Positions 42,782-51,648 are shown, counted from the stretch's first letter. The stretch is 64,000 bases of DNA from Acutalibacter sp. (GCA_020025775.1 JAHHRN010000001.1:186001-250000), one strand, 5' to 3'. Notes: generated by a model not told the origin, from the sequence alone. Program-made: numbers and translations.

Positions 42782-43621
42782 TTAACCGGCGATTTCGTCA
42801 TCGACGGGCATTTTCAGCTTCATCTGTTCGAGTTTCGGAATACGTACCACGTATTCTATGTATTCGGGCGTTTCACTCTTTGCCGCATCGGCATCAACAC
42901 CGGCGCGACGAATGGCATCTACCGCGTGATTCAGCGTGTTAATAAATACACGCACATCGCGAATGCCTCGAATGTTGTTGTGCCCGGGACGATTTTTGCA
43001 AAGCATCTGCTCAATTAAACGCTCGCTTTCCGCGACATTCAAATGTCTGTCTATAATAATGCCCAACGCGCGGGAGCGAAGCATGTCATTATCTAAGGTC
43101 AAAAGCGCACGTGCATGGCGTTCGGTGAGCTTGGCGCGCGCAATCTGGTGGCGCATATCCTCGGGAAGTCGTAAAAGTCGCAGCTTGTTGGAAATCGTGG
43201 ACTGCGCTTTGCCGAGTTTGTGGCTCACCTCTTCCTGGCTCATGCAAAAATCGTTGATGAGACGCTCAATCGCTTCTGCTTCTTCAAAATAATCTAAATC
43301 CTCGCGCTGTAGATTTTCAAGCAGCGAAAACACCGCCGAGGACTTTTCGTCCATATCTAATACAATCGCCGGTACTTTTGTAATGCCGACGAGGCGTGCC
43401 GCACGCAGTCTGCGTTCTCCTGCAATCAGTTCGTAATGGTCATCTGCGGTCTTGCGCAGCGTAATCGGCTGTAAAATCCCGTTTTGACGAATACTTTGCG
43501 CCAAATTCTCTAATTCTTCATAATCAAAACGCTGTCTGGGCTGGTTCGGATTCGGCTGAATGAGCTCCTGCGGAATCAAGAAAATCTGCCCTGCGCTTTT
43601 CGTTTTTGCGCTTTTTAACAT
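42782..43621 (-). CDS. noc: Nucleoid occlusion protein Noc (ParB paralogue)
   Basis: A 279-residue ParB-family CTPase encoded beside rsmG, the usual place of noc. It keeps the CTP-binding GERRLRAAR and ENLQREDLDYFEEAE motifs, but its HTH reads GKAQSTISNKLRLLRLP followed by TERHARALL. Gln, Lys and Arg at the three key HTH positions match those reported to give Noc its own NBS specificity, where ParB has Arg, Thr and Ala. No NBS-like site (ATTTCCCGGGAAAT) was seen in the window, as expected near the origin. In Bacillus, Noc stops division over the chromosome by tethering DNA to the membrane; the N-terminal amphipathic helix used for that is not obvious here. GGAGG lies 7 nt before the ATG. Confidence 0.88.
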   Translation of the reverse strand: MLKSAKTKSAGQIFLIPQELIQPNPNQPRQRFDYEELENLAQSIRQNGILQPITLRKTADDHYELIAGERRLRAARLVGITKVPAIVLDMDEKSSAVFSLLENLQREDLDYFEEAEAIERLINDFCMSQEEVSHKLGKAQSTISNKLRLLRLPEDMRHQIARAKLTERHARALLTLDNDMLRSRALGIIIDRHLNVAESERLIEQMLCKNRPGHNNIRGIRDVRVFINTLNHAVDAIRRAGVDADAAKSETPEYIEYVVRIPKLEQMKLKMPVDDEIAG

Positions 43622-43737
43622 AATAAAAACCTCCGCTGTGCTTGTCCTGTTCTGTGACTCAAGGATAGCACGCGAAGGCGCGGTTTGTAAAGAAAAACCG
43701 TCCGACAGGTTGCGGGCGGTTCTTGCTTTATCTTCTT

Positions 43738-44454
43738 TTATTTTAACGGATTTTTAGCGATTTTTGCTGAGGGACGCGGATATTTTGACGGAGTTTGCGA
43801 AACTTTTTTGATGCGCAAAATGCGTCTGGGCATATCTTCGACCAAATCAAACAAAATATTTTCTTCGATTTTGCCGCCGAGCGTGCGAATAGCACCCTCT
43901 GCCGAGGCAAGCTCCTCCCCTACGGTTGCGGATTTCATAGAAATAAAACTGCCGCCCTTCTTTACGAATGGAAGCGCATATTCCGAAAGCATGGGTAAAT
44001 TGGAAACCGCACGAGCCGTGGCAAAATCAAATTGCTCGCGGTATTTTGCATTTTGACCGGCTTCTTCGGCGCGGCTGTGCAAAATCTCGCCGGAAAGACC
44101 GACTTCCTGCAATACAGTATCAATAAAGCCCAGCTTTTTCTTGGTGCTGTCTAAAAAAGTGATGTCTAAATCGGGGCGTGTCAGCTTTAAGACCAATCCG
44201 GGGAAGCCTGCACCTGTGCCGACGTCAATGATTTTGGCATTTTTCGGAAAATCTACATAGCGAAACAGCAGTAAGCAGTCGGCAAAATGCTTGATTGTCA
44301 TTTCTTTCGGTTCTGTAATTGCTGTTAAGTTGAATTTTTGGTTGGTTTCCACGAGCAGTGCCGCGTAGGTGTCCAAACGCTCTAAGGTTTCGGCGTCTAA
44401 TTCGAGATTGTCGCAAGCCGTCAAGGATTTGAGTAAATCAAAATCTAAGAGCAT
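43738..44454 (-). CDS. rsmG: 16S rRNA (guanine527-N7) methyltransferase RsmG
   Basis: A 238-residue SAM-dependent methyltransferase for G527 (E. coli numbering) in the 530 loop of 16S rRNA; loss gives low-level streptomycin resistance (family knowledge). NLTAITEPKEMTIKHFADCLL is the rRNA/SAM entry motif, IIDVGTGAGFPGLVLKL the SAM-binding motif I, and FLDSTKKKLGFIDTVL motif II. The C-terminus is extended and basic/proline-rich (TPSKYPRPSAKIAKNP). Its ATG overlaps the mnmG stop by one base (TAATG), so the two are coupled. Confidence 0.96.
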   Translation of the reverse strand: MLLDFDLLKSLTACDNLELDAETLERLDTYAALLVETNQKFNLTAITEPKEMTIKHFADCLLLFRYVDFPKNAKIIDVGTGAGFPGLVLKLTRPDLDITFLDSTKKKLGFIDTVLQEVGLSGEILHSRAEEAGQNAKYREQFDFATARAVSNLPMLSEYALPFVKKGGSFISMKSATVGEELASAEGAIRTLGGKIEENILFDLVEDMPRRILRIKKVSQTPSKYPRPSAKIAKNPLK

Positions 44455-46325
44455 TAAACGCCCTCCTTTGTGAGATAAATTAAGAGAACGGAGATATCCG
44501 CAGGTGATACGCCGCTGATACGGGAAGCTTGACCCACATTTTCGGGGCGCACCTTTTCGAGCTTTTCGCGTGCTTCGAGGCGCAAACCCTCAATCGACTT
44601 ATAGTTAATGGATTCGGGGATTTTTTTGGTTTCCAAACGGCGCATTTCGCGAATTTGCGCTTCCTGTCTGCGAATGTAGCCGTCATATTTTAACTCGATT
44701 TCCACCTGTTCAAAGACTTCTTTCGGGTAATCGGGTCGTGTTTTGTCGAACGGCGTTAAGCATTCGTAGTCGAGCTGTGGGCGTTTGATGAGTTCTTGTA
44801 ATTTGCATCCTGCCTTTAATGGGGATGTTTCACGTGAAACAAGCATCTCCTGTAATTCGGGTGTCGGAGAAACGGGAGCTTCCTTTACACGCTCGAGTTC
44901 TGCCTCGATTTGTGCTTTTTTGGTTAAAAATCTCTCATAACGTTCTTCACCGACTAAGCCGATTTCGTGACCTAAGGGCATTAAACGCAAATCTGCGTTG
45001 TCCTGGCGCAACAGCAAGCGGTATTCGGAGCGAGAAGTCATCATTCTGTAGGGGTCGGAACAGCCCTTGGTAACTAAATCATCAATGAGTGTGCCGATAT
45101 AGGAGGATGCGCGGTCAAGTACAAAGGGTTCTCTCCCCTGCACCTTCAATGCCGCATTGATGCCGGCAATGAGGCCCTGTGCCGCGGCTTCTTCGTAGCC
45201 CGAAGAACCATTAAACTGACCTGCACCAAACAAGCCGTCTAAATCTAAGAATTCCAAAGAGGGCTTGAGTGCCAAGGGGTCTACGCAGTCATATTCAATC
45301 GCGTAGGCTGTACGCATAACTTCGATATGCTCAAAGCCCTTGATGGTACGTAAAAATTCAAGCTGTACCTTTTCGGGAAGCGAAGAGGACATACCCTGCA
45401 AATATAATTCGTCCGAGCCTTCCTCACACGGCTCAATAAAGAGCTGATGGCGAAGCTTATCGGGGAAACGCATGATTTTATCTTCAAAGCTCGGGCAATA
45501 ACGCGGGCCGACGCCTTGAATTTTGCCGCCATAGAGGGGCGAAGTGTGGATATTTTCCAAAATTACCTGCTTGGTTTTATCGTTCGTATAAGCGATATAG
45601 CAGTTTGCCTTATCTACATAAGCCGGTTTAGTATCAAAGGAAAAGGGTACGTCGGTTTCGTCGCCCACCTGCTTTTCGAGTACAGAAAAATCAATACTGC
45701 GTGCATTGACACGGGACGGTGTACCGGTTTTGAAACGGCGTACAGGCACATTCAGTGCCAAAAGGGATTTTGTAAGCTCCGTTGCCGGGAACATACCGTC
45801 CGGGCCGCTTTCGTAGGAAACATCGCCGATGAAAATACGGCCGCCGAGGAAGGTACCGGTCGCCAAAACGACACATTTTGCCGTGTAAACCGCTTCCAAA
45901 CGGGTTTCCAGCTCCCAAAGTCCGTCTGCATTTTTGGAAAGCTTGGTTACTTCCGCCTGTTTTACATCCAAATTTTCTTGGCGTTCCATGGTGTGCTTCA
46001 TGTAACGAGAATAGGCTTTTCGGTCAATTTGTGCTCGAAGAGAGTGCACAGCCGGGCCCTTTCCCCTGTTTAGCATACGCGCTTGAAGCTTCGTTGCATC
46101 GGATGCTTTACCCATTTCACCGCCAAGCGCATCAATTTCACGGACCAAATGACCTTTAGATGTGCCGCCGATGGACGGATTACAAGGCATGTTGCCGATC
46201 CAGTCTAAATTTATGGTAAATACACCGGTCGAGCAGCCCAAACGAGCGGATGCAAGACCGGCTTCAATGCCGGCATGACCTGCGCCGATGACCACAACAT
46301 CATATTGTTTTGCAAAATATCGCAT
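44454..46325 (-). CDS. mnmG: tRNA U34 carboxymethylaminomethyl-modifying enzyme MnmG
   Basis: A 623-residue FAD protein that with MnmE adds the (carboxymethyl)aminomethyl group to U34 of split-box tRNAs. The FAD-binding VVIGAGHAGIEAGLASARLG lies at about 10-29, followed by MPCNPSIGGTSKGHLVREIDALGGEMG (GidA signature 1) and GFEHIEVMRTAYAIEYDCVDP. The C-terminal helical tRNA/MnmE-binding part ends GVSPADISVLLIYLTKEG. parS site 2 lies inside the coding sequence. GAAGGA precedes the ATG. Confidence 0.97.
   Translation of the reverse strand: MRYFAKQYDVVVIGAGHAGIEAGLASARLGCSTGVFTINLDWIGNMPCNPSIGGTSKGHLVREIDALGGEMGKASDATKLQARMLNRGKGPAVHSLRAQIDRKAYSRYMKHTMERQENLDVKQAEVTKLSKNADGLWELETRLEAVYTAKCVVLATGTFLGGRIFIGDVSYESGPDGMFPATELTKSLLALNVPVRRFKTGTPSRVNARSIDFSVLEKQVGDETDVPFSFDTKPAYVDKANCYIAYTNDKTKQVILENIHTSPLYGGKIQGVGPRYCPSFEDKIMRFPDKLRHQLFIEPCEEGSDELYLQGMSSSLPEKVQLEFLRTIKGFEHIEVMRTAYAIEYDCVDPLALKPSLEFLDLDGLFGAGQFNGSSGYEEAAAQGLIAGINAALKVQGREPFVLDRASSYIGTLIDDLVTKGCSDPYRMMTSRSEYRLLLRQDNADLRLMPLGHEIGLVGEERYERFLTKKAQIEAELERVKEAPVSPTPELQEMLVSRETSPLKAGCKLQELIKRPQLDYECLTPFDKTRPDYPKEVFEQVEIELKYDGYIRRQEAQIREMRRLETKKIPESINYKSIEGLRLEAREKLEKVRPENVGQASRISGVSPADISVLLIYLTKEGV
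44826..44841. promoter_or_regulatory. parS site 2 (inside mnmG)
   Basis: A perfect 16-bp TGTTTCACGTGAAACA within the mnmG coding sequence. On the minus strand it encodes LVSRETS residues, so the codons are constrained by the DNA site. Confidence 0.97.
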
Positions 46326-46427
46326 GATTTTCCTTCTTTCTTCGGACTTTTTAAGGCAAAAGTCCAGTCAAAGCCAAAATAAACTCGCTAAAACAGCGAA
46401 AATAGAAACAAATTAAGCGTTTTCAAA

Positions 46428-46443
46428 CGTTTCACGTGAAACA
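46428..46443. promoter_or_regulatory. parS site 3
   Basis: CGTTTCACGTGAAACA, 15 of 16 match to the consensus, about 100 bp upstream of mnmG and just before repeat array R2. Confidence 0.95.
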
Positions 46444-46485
46444 TTTTGAAAATTTTTAGTATAAAATATGGTGTGAATTGCTTGC

Positions 46486-46504
46486 GGGCGGATCATATCC
46501 GCCC
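46486..46504 (+). repeat. REP-like palindrome, copy 2
   Basis: GGGCGGATCATATCCGCCC, followed by CCTACGGG. Confidence 0.9.
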
Positions 46505-46868
46505 CTACGGGATGTCATCTTTTATACAGTTAAAATTCTGTACAAAGTGCGTTGCGCGAACTATCTGTAAAAAGTCTGCACTGACTTCCCCGTGCGTTAG
46601 CCGTCGCCCTGTGGCGACCCCGTGATTGCCCGTCGGGGCTTCCCGACCCCGTGAGTTACCTTCGTCTGACGGCGATACAGGATGCTTTTTTTCGTGTAAA
46701 AAGCATCCTCTTTAGGGCTTACGCCCTAAATTCACCTTTAAAATTACGTTTCTAAGGGTAAAAGTTCCCGTGCTCTGCGGAGCACGGCTCGGGACGCTGT
46801 CCCAATACCCTGCCGCTTTTGAAAAAGCGGGCAAAATTTTGAATAAAATATAAAATCAATTATTTTTC

Positions 46869-46887
46869 GGGCGGATAATATCCGCCC
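46869..46887 (+). repeat. REP-like palindrome, copy 3
   Basis: GGGCGGATAATATCCGCCC, followed by CCTACGGG. Confidence 0.9.
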
Positions 46888-47001
46888 CTACGGGAGGTTA
46901 CCTTTTATACAAGTAAAATTCTGTACAAAGTGCGTTGAGCGAACTATCTGTAAAGAGTTTGTGCTAAGTTCTCCGTGATTCACCGTCGCCTGGCGGTGAC
47001 A

Positions 47002-48363
47002 CTATTTACCGACACAGAATTTGGAGAAAATGGCATCTACTACCGTCTCTGTTGCCCGTTTTCCGGTCAAATCATCGAGAGCTTCGACTGCATCATCCAA
47101 ACAAACATGAATCGCATCTCGCGTCATGCCCATTTCGAGGGCTTCTTCTGCCTCATTTAAGGCCGAAAGTGCGGTTTCACAGCACTGGAACTGGCGTTCA
47201 TTCAAGAGCGTTTCTGAGGATGCATCAAATTTGTTCGTGCCTAAGACCTCACCTATCGCCTTAGAAAGCTCTTCGATACCCATTTGTTCCTTTGCAGAGA
47301 TGTAAATCACACGTTCAAAGCCGTTTTCTAAGGCTTTTGTGTCCATTTTGCTCTCTAAATCGGTCTTATTTACAATCGCAATCGCGTGTTTTCCCTTGCA
47401 AAGCTCGCAAAGTTCTTCATCTTCTTCGGTTAAAGCCGCAGAAGCATCAAAAACAGCTAAAACCAAAGCCGCATTGTTGATTTTCTTTCTCGCACGCGCT
47501 ACACCGATTTTCTCCACCGTGTCCTCGGTCTCGTGAATGCCTGCCGTGTCCGATAAACGAAGCACAATGCCGTCTATAACCGCGGTTTCTTCCACAATAT
47601 CACGTGTTGTACCAGCAATTTCAGTAACAATCGACTTTTCATGGCCGGTTAAAAGGTTCATCAGCGTGGATTTTCCGACGTTCGGCTTGCCGACAATCGC
47701 CGTATCTACACCATTTAACACAGGTTTTCCGCTGTCAAACTGCGAAATTAAGGCCTTTAAAGCCGCAATATTCTCTGTGAGCACCTTTTCCATGGCTTCA
47801 TCCGAAACATCTTCAATTTCTTCGTCCGGATAATCTACCCAAGCCGCCAAAGATGCCGATAAATCCTTTAATGCATCGGAAATTTTCGAAATTCTGCCGA
47901 ATAATTTGCCGTCTAAGACCTGCAGAGCAGCGGTTTTTGCCTGTTCGCCCTGTGCGGAAATCAAGGACATAACGGCTTCTGCCTTGGTTAAATCCATTTT
48001 ACCATTCAAAAAAGCCTGTTTGGTAAATTCTCCGGATTCAGCGGCGCGCGCACCGGAGCTTAAAGCGGCTCGCAATACTTGTTTTGTAACGTAAAGTCCG
48101 CCGTGGCAGGAAAATTCTACCACGTTTTCACCGGTATAACTTTTTGGTGCACGAAACACCGTGGCGATTGCTTCATCGACCGGCGCATCCTGTAAATAGA
48201 CTGTGCCGAGTGTCGCACGATAGCCAGAAAACGACTCGAGCTTCTTGCCGGAAATCGAGCGAAACATTTTATCCGCAACCTCTATGGCATTCTCACCGGA
48301 AATACGAACGACACCGATACCGCCTGCCGCCTGCCCTGTTGCGATTGCCGCGATTGTTTGCAT
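47002..48363 (-). CDS. mnmE: tRNA modification GTPase MnmE
   Basis: A 453-residue GTPase partner of MnmG in U34 tRNA modification. The N-terminal tetrahydrofolate-binding domain carries FSCHGGLYVTKQVL. The G domain shows GKPNVGKSTLMN (G1), TTRDIVEE (G2), DTAGIHET (G3) and NKTD (G4). The C-terminal helical domain should end in C(I/L/V)GK, and here ends FCVGK with the folate-proximal cysteine present. Full length. It is followed by repeat array R2 rather than directly by mnmG, so the usual mnmE-mnmG pair is split by 676 bp. Confidence 0.97.
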   Translation of the reverse strand: MQTIAAIATGQAAGGIGVVRISGENAIEVADKMFRSISGKKLESFSGYRATLGTVYLQDAPVDEAIATVFRAPKSYTGENVVEFSCHGGLYVTKQVLRAALSSGARAAESGEFTKQAFLNGKMDLTKAEAVMSLISAQGEQAKTAALQVLDGKLFGRISKISDALKDLSASLAAWVDYPDEEIEDVSDEAMEKVLTENIAALKALISQFDSGKPVLNGVDTAIVGKPNVGKSTLMNLLTGHEKSIVTEIAGTTRDIVEETAVIDGIVLRLSDTAGIHETEDTVEKIGVARARKKINNAALVLAVFDASAALTEEDEELCELCKGKHAIAIVNKTDLESKMDTKALENGFERVIYISAKEQMGIEELSKAIGEVLGTNKFDASSETLLNERQFQCCETALSALNEAEEALEMGMTRDAIHVCLDDAVEALDDLTGKRATETVVDAIFSKFCVGK

Positions 48364-48719
48364 ATCTTCACCACTTCATTCTACTGTAAATTCAAAATTC
48401 TGCTTTTTATTTTCTGAAAATCTCTCATTTTACTAGACATAGTGTCTAGCAAAACCACCCTTTTGTAGCTGATAGAATTGTTTTAATTTAATCCTACCCT
48501 GTTTAAAATAAACTGATCGGCTGTAAACGGGTGCTTTTTTGGGGCATTTTTGCCCTGTTTTTTCCTATTTTCAAAGCAATTTTCAAAATTTTTTCTGAGA
48601 AATTGGAATTTCATTATAACGCAAAAAAATTTGGAAAACTGTTTTGAAAGCCGCGTGCAGATTTTAGGAAAGTGAAATTACAAAATCTGCACGGCATGCT
48701 TTTTAAAATAAAAAGTAAA
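48364..48719. other. Intergenic region upstream of mnmE with a short operator-like palindrome
   Basis: A 356-bp AT-rich gap. It contains CTAGACA-N3-TGTCTAG at 48433-48449, about 70 bp upstream of mnmE, which could be a regulator site. No ORF and no member of the origin repeat family were seen. The mnmE promoter was not identified with confidence. Confidence 0.45.
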
Positions 48720-48751
48720 AAAAGCAGGCACGGAAAATCTCGCCTGCTTTT
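48720..48751 (-). terminator. Rho-independent terminator after jag
   Basis: A 10-bp stem AAAAGCAGGC/GCCTGCTTTT, followed on the minus strand by T residues. It lies 21 bp beyond the jag stop and closes the rpmH-rnpA-yidD-yidC-jag operon. Confidence 0.9.
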
Positions 48752-48772
48752 TACGAGGGTTTTCCCTCTTTC

Positions 48773-49771
48773 TTATTCAGCTGTGTTTTCGGAAGCGTCC
48801 TTCTTTACCTCGATTTTTCCGTAACGGGAAACGCCGGCAGCATCGCTGTGCTTTTCTCTGTCTGCGGAAACTTCGGGAACATAGGGTTCACGCTTCGGTC
48901 TGTCACGACGGTCGCGGCGGTCACGGCGATCACGTTTGCCGTAATCCTTGCGATCCTGTCTCTGAGGCTGACCTTCTACGGCAATGACAACGCGGCGGTC
49001 TAAATCTTCGCCGATGCTGTAAGAGGTTACGCCTTCAATATCTTGAATCACGGTGTGGATAATTCTGCGTTCATAAGGATTCATGGGCTCTAAGGTGAAG
49101 CTTCTGTTCATACGAAGTACACGAGCCGCATCCTTCTGTGCAAGAGCAACGAGAGCTGCCTCTCTCTTTTCACGGTAGTTGCCGACGTTGATGGACACGC
49201 GCTTATAGCTCTGTGTGCCGCGGTTTTCTACCATGCGAGCAAGATACTGGATAGCATCTAAGGTTTCACCACGTCTACCGATTACAATGCCGTAATCTTC
49301 GCCGCAGGAAAGCTCAAAGGAAACTTCCTCATCGTTATCGAATGCCTTAACTTCGCAATCCTGAAGGCCTAAGCCTTTTACAACGGAAACGATGTACTGG
49401 GCAGTTTTTTCATGTGCATCAGAAGGAAGCAAGGGCTTCTTTTCTTCTGCTTTCTTCGGTGCCGGCTTTTCTGCCTTCTTAGGAGCAGGTGCTGCCGGTT
49501 TCTTTTCTTTAGCGGGTTTATCTTTTTTGGGAGCAGGTGCTTTGGCTTTTTCTGCCTTTTTCGGAGCAGGAGCTGCCTTCTTTTCTTCGGGAAGCTCAAC
49601 GCTTACCTTAACCTGCGCTTTACAACCACCGAAAAGACCTAAAAACTTCTTTTCGGGCATTCTTAAAACTTCCATATGGAAATCGTCGTCTTCGGTAATA
49701 CCGAGTTCGAGCATTGCCGCCGCTCTAGCTTCTTCGACGGTTGCACCCTCTTTAATTACGTCTTTCGTCAT
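48773..49771 (-). CDS. jag: RNA-binding protein Jag/KhpB
   Basis: A 332-residue protein. The N-terminal Jag_N domain (1-52, LGITEDDDFHMEVLRMPEKKFLGLFGG) is followed by a long Lys/Ala/Pro linker (about 60-112, repeats of PAPKKAEK), a KH domain with GIVIGRRGETLDAIQYLA, and an R3H domain (RMNRSFTLEPMNPYERRIIHTVIQ). The C-terminus adds a 60-residue tail with four tandem RDRRD-type repeats. KhpB forms a complex with KhpA and affects wall growth and small RNAs in streptococci. It is cotranscribed with yidC, as is usual. The linker and RD tail make it longer than Bacillus Jag (about 208 residues). Confidence 0.95.
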   Translation of the reverse strand: MTKDVIKEGATVEEARAAAMLELGITEDDDFHMEVLRMPEKKFLGLFGGCKAQVKVSVELPEEKKAAPAPKKAEKAKAPAPKKDKPAKEKKPAAPAPKKAEKPAPKKAEEKKPLLPSDAHEKTAQYIVSVVKGLGLQDCEVKAFDNDEEVSFELSCGEDYGIVIGRRGETLDAIQYLARMVENRGTQSYKRVSINVGNYREKREAALVALAQKDAARVLRMNRSFTLEPMNPYERRIIHTVIQDIEGVTSYSIGEDLDRRVVIAVEGQPQRQDRKDYGKRDRRDRRDRRDRPKREPYVPEVSADREKHSDAAGVSRYGKIEVKKDASENTAE

Positions 49772-49798
49772 TACGAATTCTCCTTCATATGCCGCAAA

Positions 49799-50764
49799 TT
49801 ATTCGGCATCCTCTTTCATTTCTGCAATCTTTTTCATGTTCTTTTCTTTCGAACGGCGATAAATCGTCTCTTCGACCATGATTTTTGCCAACACCTTTTT
49901 CGGGCTGTAGAAATGATTCAACAAAATCATCTGTGCAAAAGAAATGATAACAGAGAAAATGGTGTAAAGACCAACGCCTACCGGGAACATGAAGCCGAAC
50001 CAAACCTGCATAATCGGGGTAAAGAGCATCATGCAGCCCATGGACGGATTCTTTGCCATTTCGGGGTTCATTTTCTTCTGCTGCATGAGAGAATAAATGC
50101 TCATAGCAAGCGCGATAACACCCGAAACAATCGGAACAGCCCAAAGGACGCTGAAGTTTTTAACATCCGGAACCTCTGCAAGATTCATGCCTAAGAAGCT
50201 GAATTTTTCAGAGAAAAGCTGGATTTTCTGAATCATGTCATCGGTAAGACCCGCAATCGCGCTCTTATCGATTTGATCGAAATAAGTGAGCGTGTGGATT
50301 TCCATTTGGTAAGCGAGTCTGCTGGGATTCAAACTAGAAGCCGCCTGTGCGAGAGGTGTTGCGGCGGCGCTAAGTGCGGCTACAACATCTTTCGGGATTC
50401 TCAAAACCATGGAAAGCGGGTGATAGTTGATTTGGAAAAGAGCCATCATGATGGGGAGCTGAATGAGCATCGGGAGGCAGCCGGCAGTCATAGCCGAATA
50501 GCCTTCACGCGCATAAAGCTCGGATGTGGCTTCTTGAATTTTCTGAGGATTGCCTTGGTACTTTTGCTGAATTTTACGAAGCTTCGGCTGTAATCTAGCC
50601 TGTTTCGCCTGACCCTTTTGCTGTTTAATGGCAGAAGGAATTAAGCAAAGCTTAACCAAAATAGTTAATAAGAAAACAGACAGCATAAAAGTGCCGGTCA
50701 TATTGTAGAAAATCGCCATGACCCAACCGAACGGTGCACTTAAAATGTTGATAATGGTTTGCAT
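49799..50764 (-). CDS. yidC: Membrane protein insertase YidC (SpoIIIJ)
   Basis: A 321-residue polytopic insertase acting with or without SecYEG. The start is the ATG at 50762-50764 with TTGGAGG upstream, rather than the earlier in-frame codon at 50785. TM1 is near residue 20; the cytosolic hairpin follows (KQQKGQAKQARLQPKLRKIQQKYQGNPQKIQE); TM2 has GCLPMLIQLPIMMALFQ; the last helices include FGFMFPVGVGLYTIFSVI. The hydrophilic groove arginine is expected in the conserved TM1 region, but I could not place it surely (LTILVKLCLIP carries Lys). It has no lipobox. Confidence 0.95.
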   Translation of the reverse strand: MQTIINILSAPFGWVMAIFYNMTGTFMLSVFLLTILVKLCLIPSAIKQQKGQAKQARLQPKLRKIQQKYQGNPQKIQEATSELYAREGYSAMTAGCLPMLIQLPIMMALFQINYHPLSMVLRIPKDVVAALSAAATPLAQAASSLNPSRLAYQMEIHTLTYFDQIDKSAIAGLTDDMIQKIQLFSEKFSFLGMNLAEVPDVKNFSVLWAVPIVSGVIALAMSIYSLMQQKKMNPEMAKNPSMGCMMLFTPIMQVWFGFMFPVGVGLYTIFSVIISFAQMILLNHFYSPKKVLAKIMVEETIYRRSKEKNMKKIAEMKEDAE

Positions 50765-50791
50765 ATAGTTCCTCCAAATAAGCAAAAGTGC

Positions 50792-51037
50792 TTATTTTGT
50801 TTTCTTGTGTTTACAGTTGTGTTTGTGTTGCGGAACGGGGTCGTATCCGCCCGGAAAGAGCGGATTGCACCGCATCAATCGCCATATACCGAGTAAACCA
50901 CCTTTAAAAACTCCGAATCGTTCTACAGCTTCAAGCATGTATTGCGAACAGGTCGGATAAAATCTGCAACGAGGCGGAAAAAGCGGGGAGATTTTTTTCT
51001 GATAAAAACGAATGCATCTTAAAAAAAGCTGTTTCAT
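50792..51037 (-). CDS. yidD: Membrane insertion efficiency factor YidD
   Basis: An 81-residue protein with the DUF37 motif [23 protein letters not shown] (at about 24-46) and the later [18 protein letters not shown]. It supports YidC-dependent insertion. It sits between rnpA and yidC, as in most bacteria, and its start overlaps the rnpA stop by 4 bp. Confidence 0.96.
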   Translation of the reverse strand: MKQLFLRCIRFYQKKISPLFPPRCRFYPTCSQYMLEAVERFGVFKGGLLGIWRLMRCNPLFPGGYDPVPQHKHNCKHKKTK

Positions 51038-51372
51038 TTTTCTATGGCGCCCGCCTTTTGGAGTAAAGAAAGCATGACTGCTTTAATTTCCGTGCTTTTT
51101 TTGAATTTGGTTTTGCCTCTCGCAACGAAGACTATATCGTAATTGCCAACGATTTGCGGCTCTAATTCACGGTAAGCCGCGCGGATGATTCGTTTACAGC
51201 GATTACGCGTAACGGCATTGCCGAGCTTTTTGCTCACAGTAATGCCGACACGACAAATTCCCGCACGGTTTTTCTGTAAATAGATAACCAGTGCAGGATT
51301 TGTATAAGATTTTCCGCGGTGATAAAGCCGGAGAAAATCTCCGTTTCGGTGAAGCGTTTTGGTGTCGTTCAA
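51034..51372 (-). CDS. rnpA: Ribonuclease P protein component
   Basis: A 112-residue basic protein that helps the RNase P RNA bind and process pre-tRNA. The signature [27 protein letters not shown] (RNR motif) is at about 43-69. The start is a TTG (51370-51372) with GAGAGGG 8 nt upstream. It lies 15 bp downstream of rpmH and overlaps yidD. Confidence 0.96.
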   Translation of the reverse strand: MNDTKTLHRNGDFLRLYHRGKSYTNPALVIYLQKNRAGICRVGITVSKKLGNAVTRNRCKRIIRAAYRELEPQIVGNYDIVFVARGKTKFKKSTEIKAVMLSLLQKAGAIEK

Positions 51373-51387
51373 AAGAATAACCCTCTC

Positions 51388-51522
51388 TTAGTAGGAAAGG
51401 TGCTTTCTGCCTTTGCTTCTGCGACGGGCAAGAACTTTTCTTCCGTTCTTTGTGGACATTCTTTTACGAAAACCGTGTACCATCTCGCGATGACGCTTTT
51501 TCGGCTGGTATGTTCTTTTCAT
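51388..51522 (-). CDS. rpmH: 50S ribosomal protein L34
   Basis: A 44-residue basic ribosomal protein, too short for usual ORF cut-offs. The translation begins [18 protein letters not shown] and continues with [20 protein letters not shown] to HLSY, the invariant L34 sequence. The stop TAA is at 51388-51390. GGAGG lies 7 nt upstream of the ATG. It is the first gene of the operon rpmH-rnpA-yidD-yidC-jag and is driven by a perfect promoter. Confidence 0.98.
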   Translation of the reverse strand: MKRTYQPKKRHREMVHGFRKRMSTKNGRKVLARRRSKGRKHLSY

Positions 51523-51568
51523 TTTGAATTCCTCCAATCGTTATCAAAATAAATTTCCGTGGAGAACC

Positions 51569-51597
51569 ATTATATCGAAAAATAAAGGGTTTGTCAA
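51569..51597 (-). promoter_or_regulatory. Consensus sigma-A promoter of rpmH
   Basis: On the minus strand TTGACA and TATAAT are separated by exactly 17 nt, both hexamers being perfect. It lies 47 bp before the rpmH start. Confidence 0.95.
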
Positions 51598-51648
51598 TCA
51601 CTTTATATAGATATATAGGGGATTTCGGGCAAATTTCACCCGAAAAAT

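Larger units (their letters stand above)
46482..46990 (+). repeat. Modular palindromic repeat array, copy R2
   Basis: This fills the 676-bp gap between mnmG and mnmE. It starts and ends with direct copies (46486 and 46869, 383 bp apart) of the GGGCGGAT palindrome plus the module with AATTCTGTACAAAGTGCGTT and GCGAACTATCTGTAAA. Between them are GTCGGGGCTTCCCGAC, GGATGCTTTTT/AAAAAGCATCC, TTTAGGGC/GCCCTAAA, GTGCTCTGCGGAGCAC, GGGACGCTGTCCC and CCGCTTTTGAAAAAGCGG. The array ends 12 bp from the mnmE stop codon, so it lies in the mnmE 3' untranslated region. Confidence 0.85.

Noticed and set aside
48433..48449. CTAGACA-N3-TGTCTAG as a LexA or other known operator
   Set aside because: It does not match the Firmicute SOS box (CGAAC-N4-GTTCG); kept only as an unassigned palindrome.
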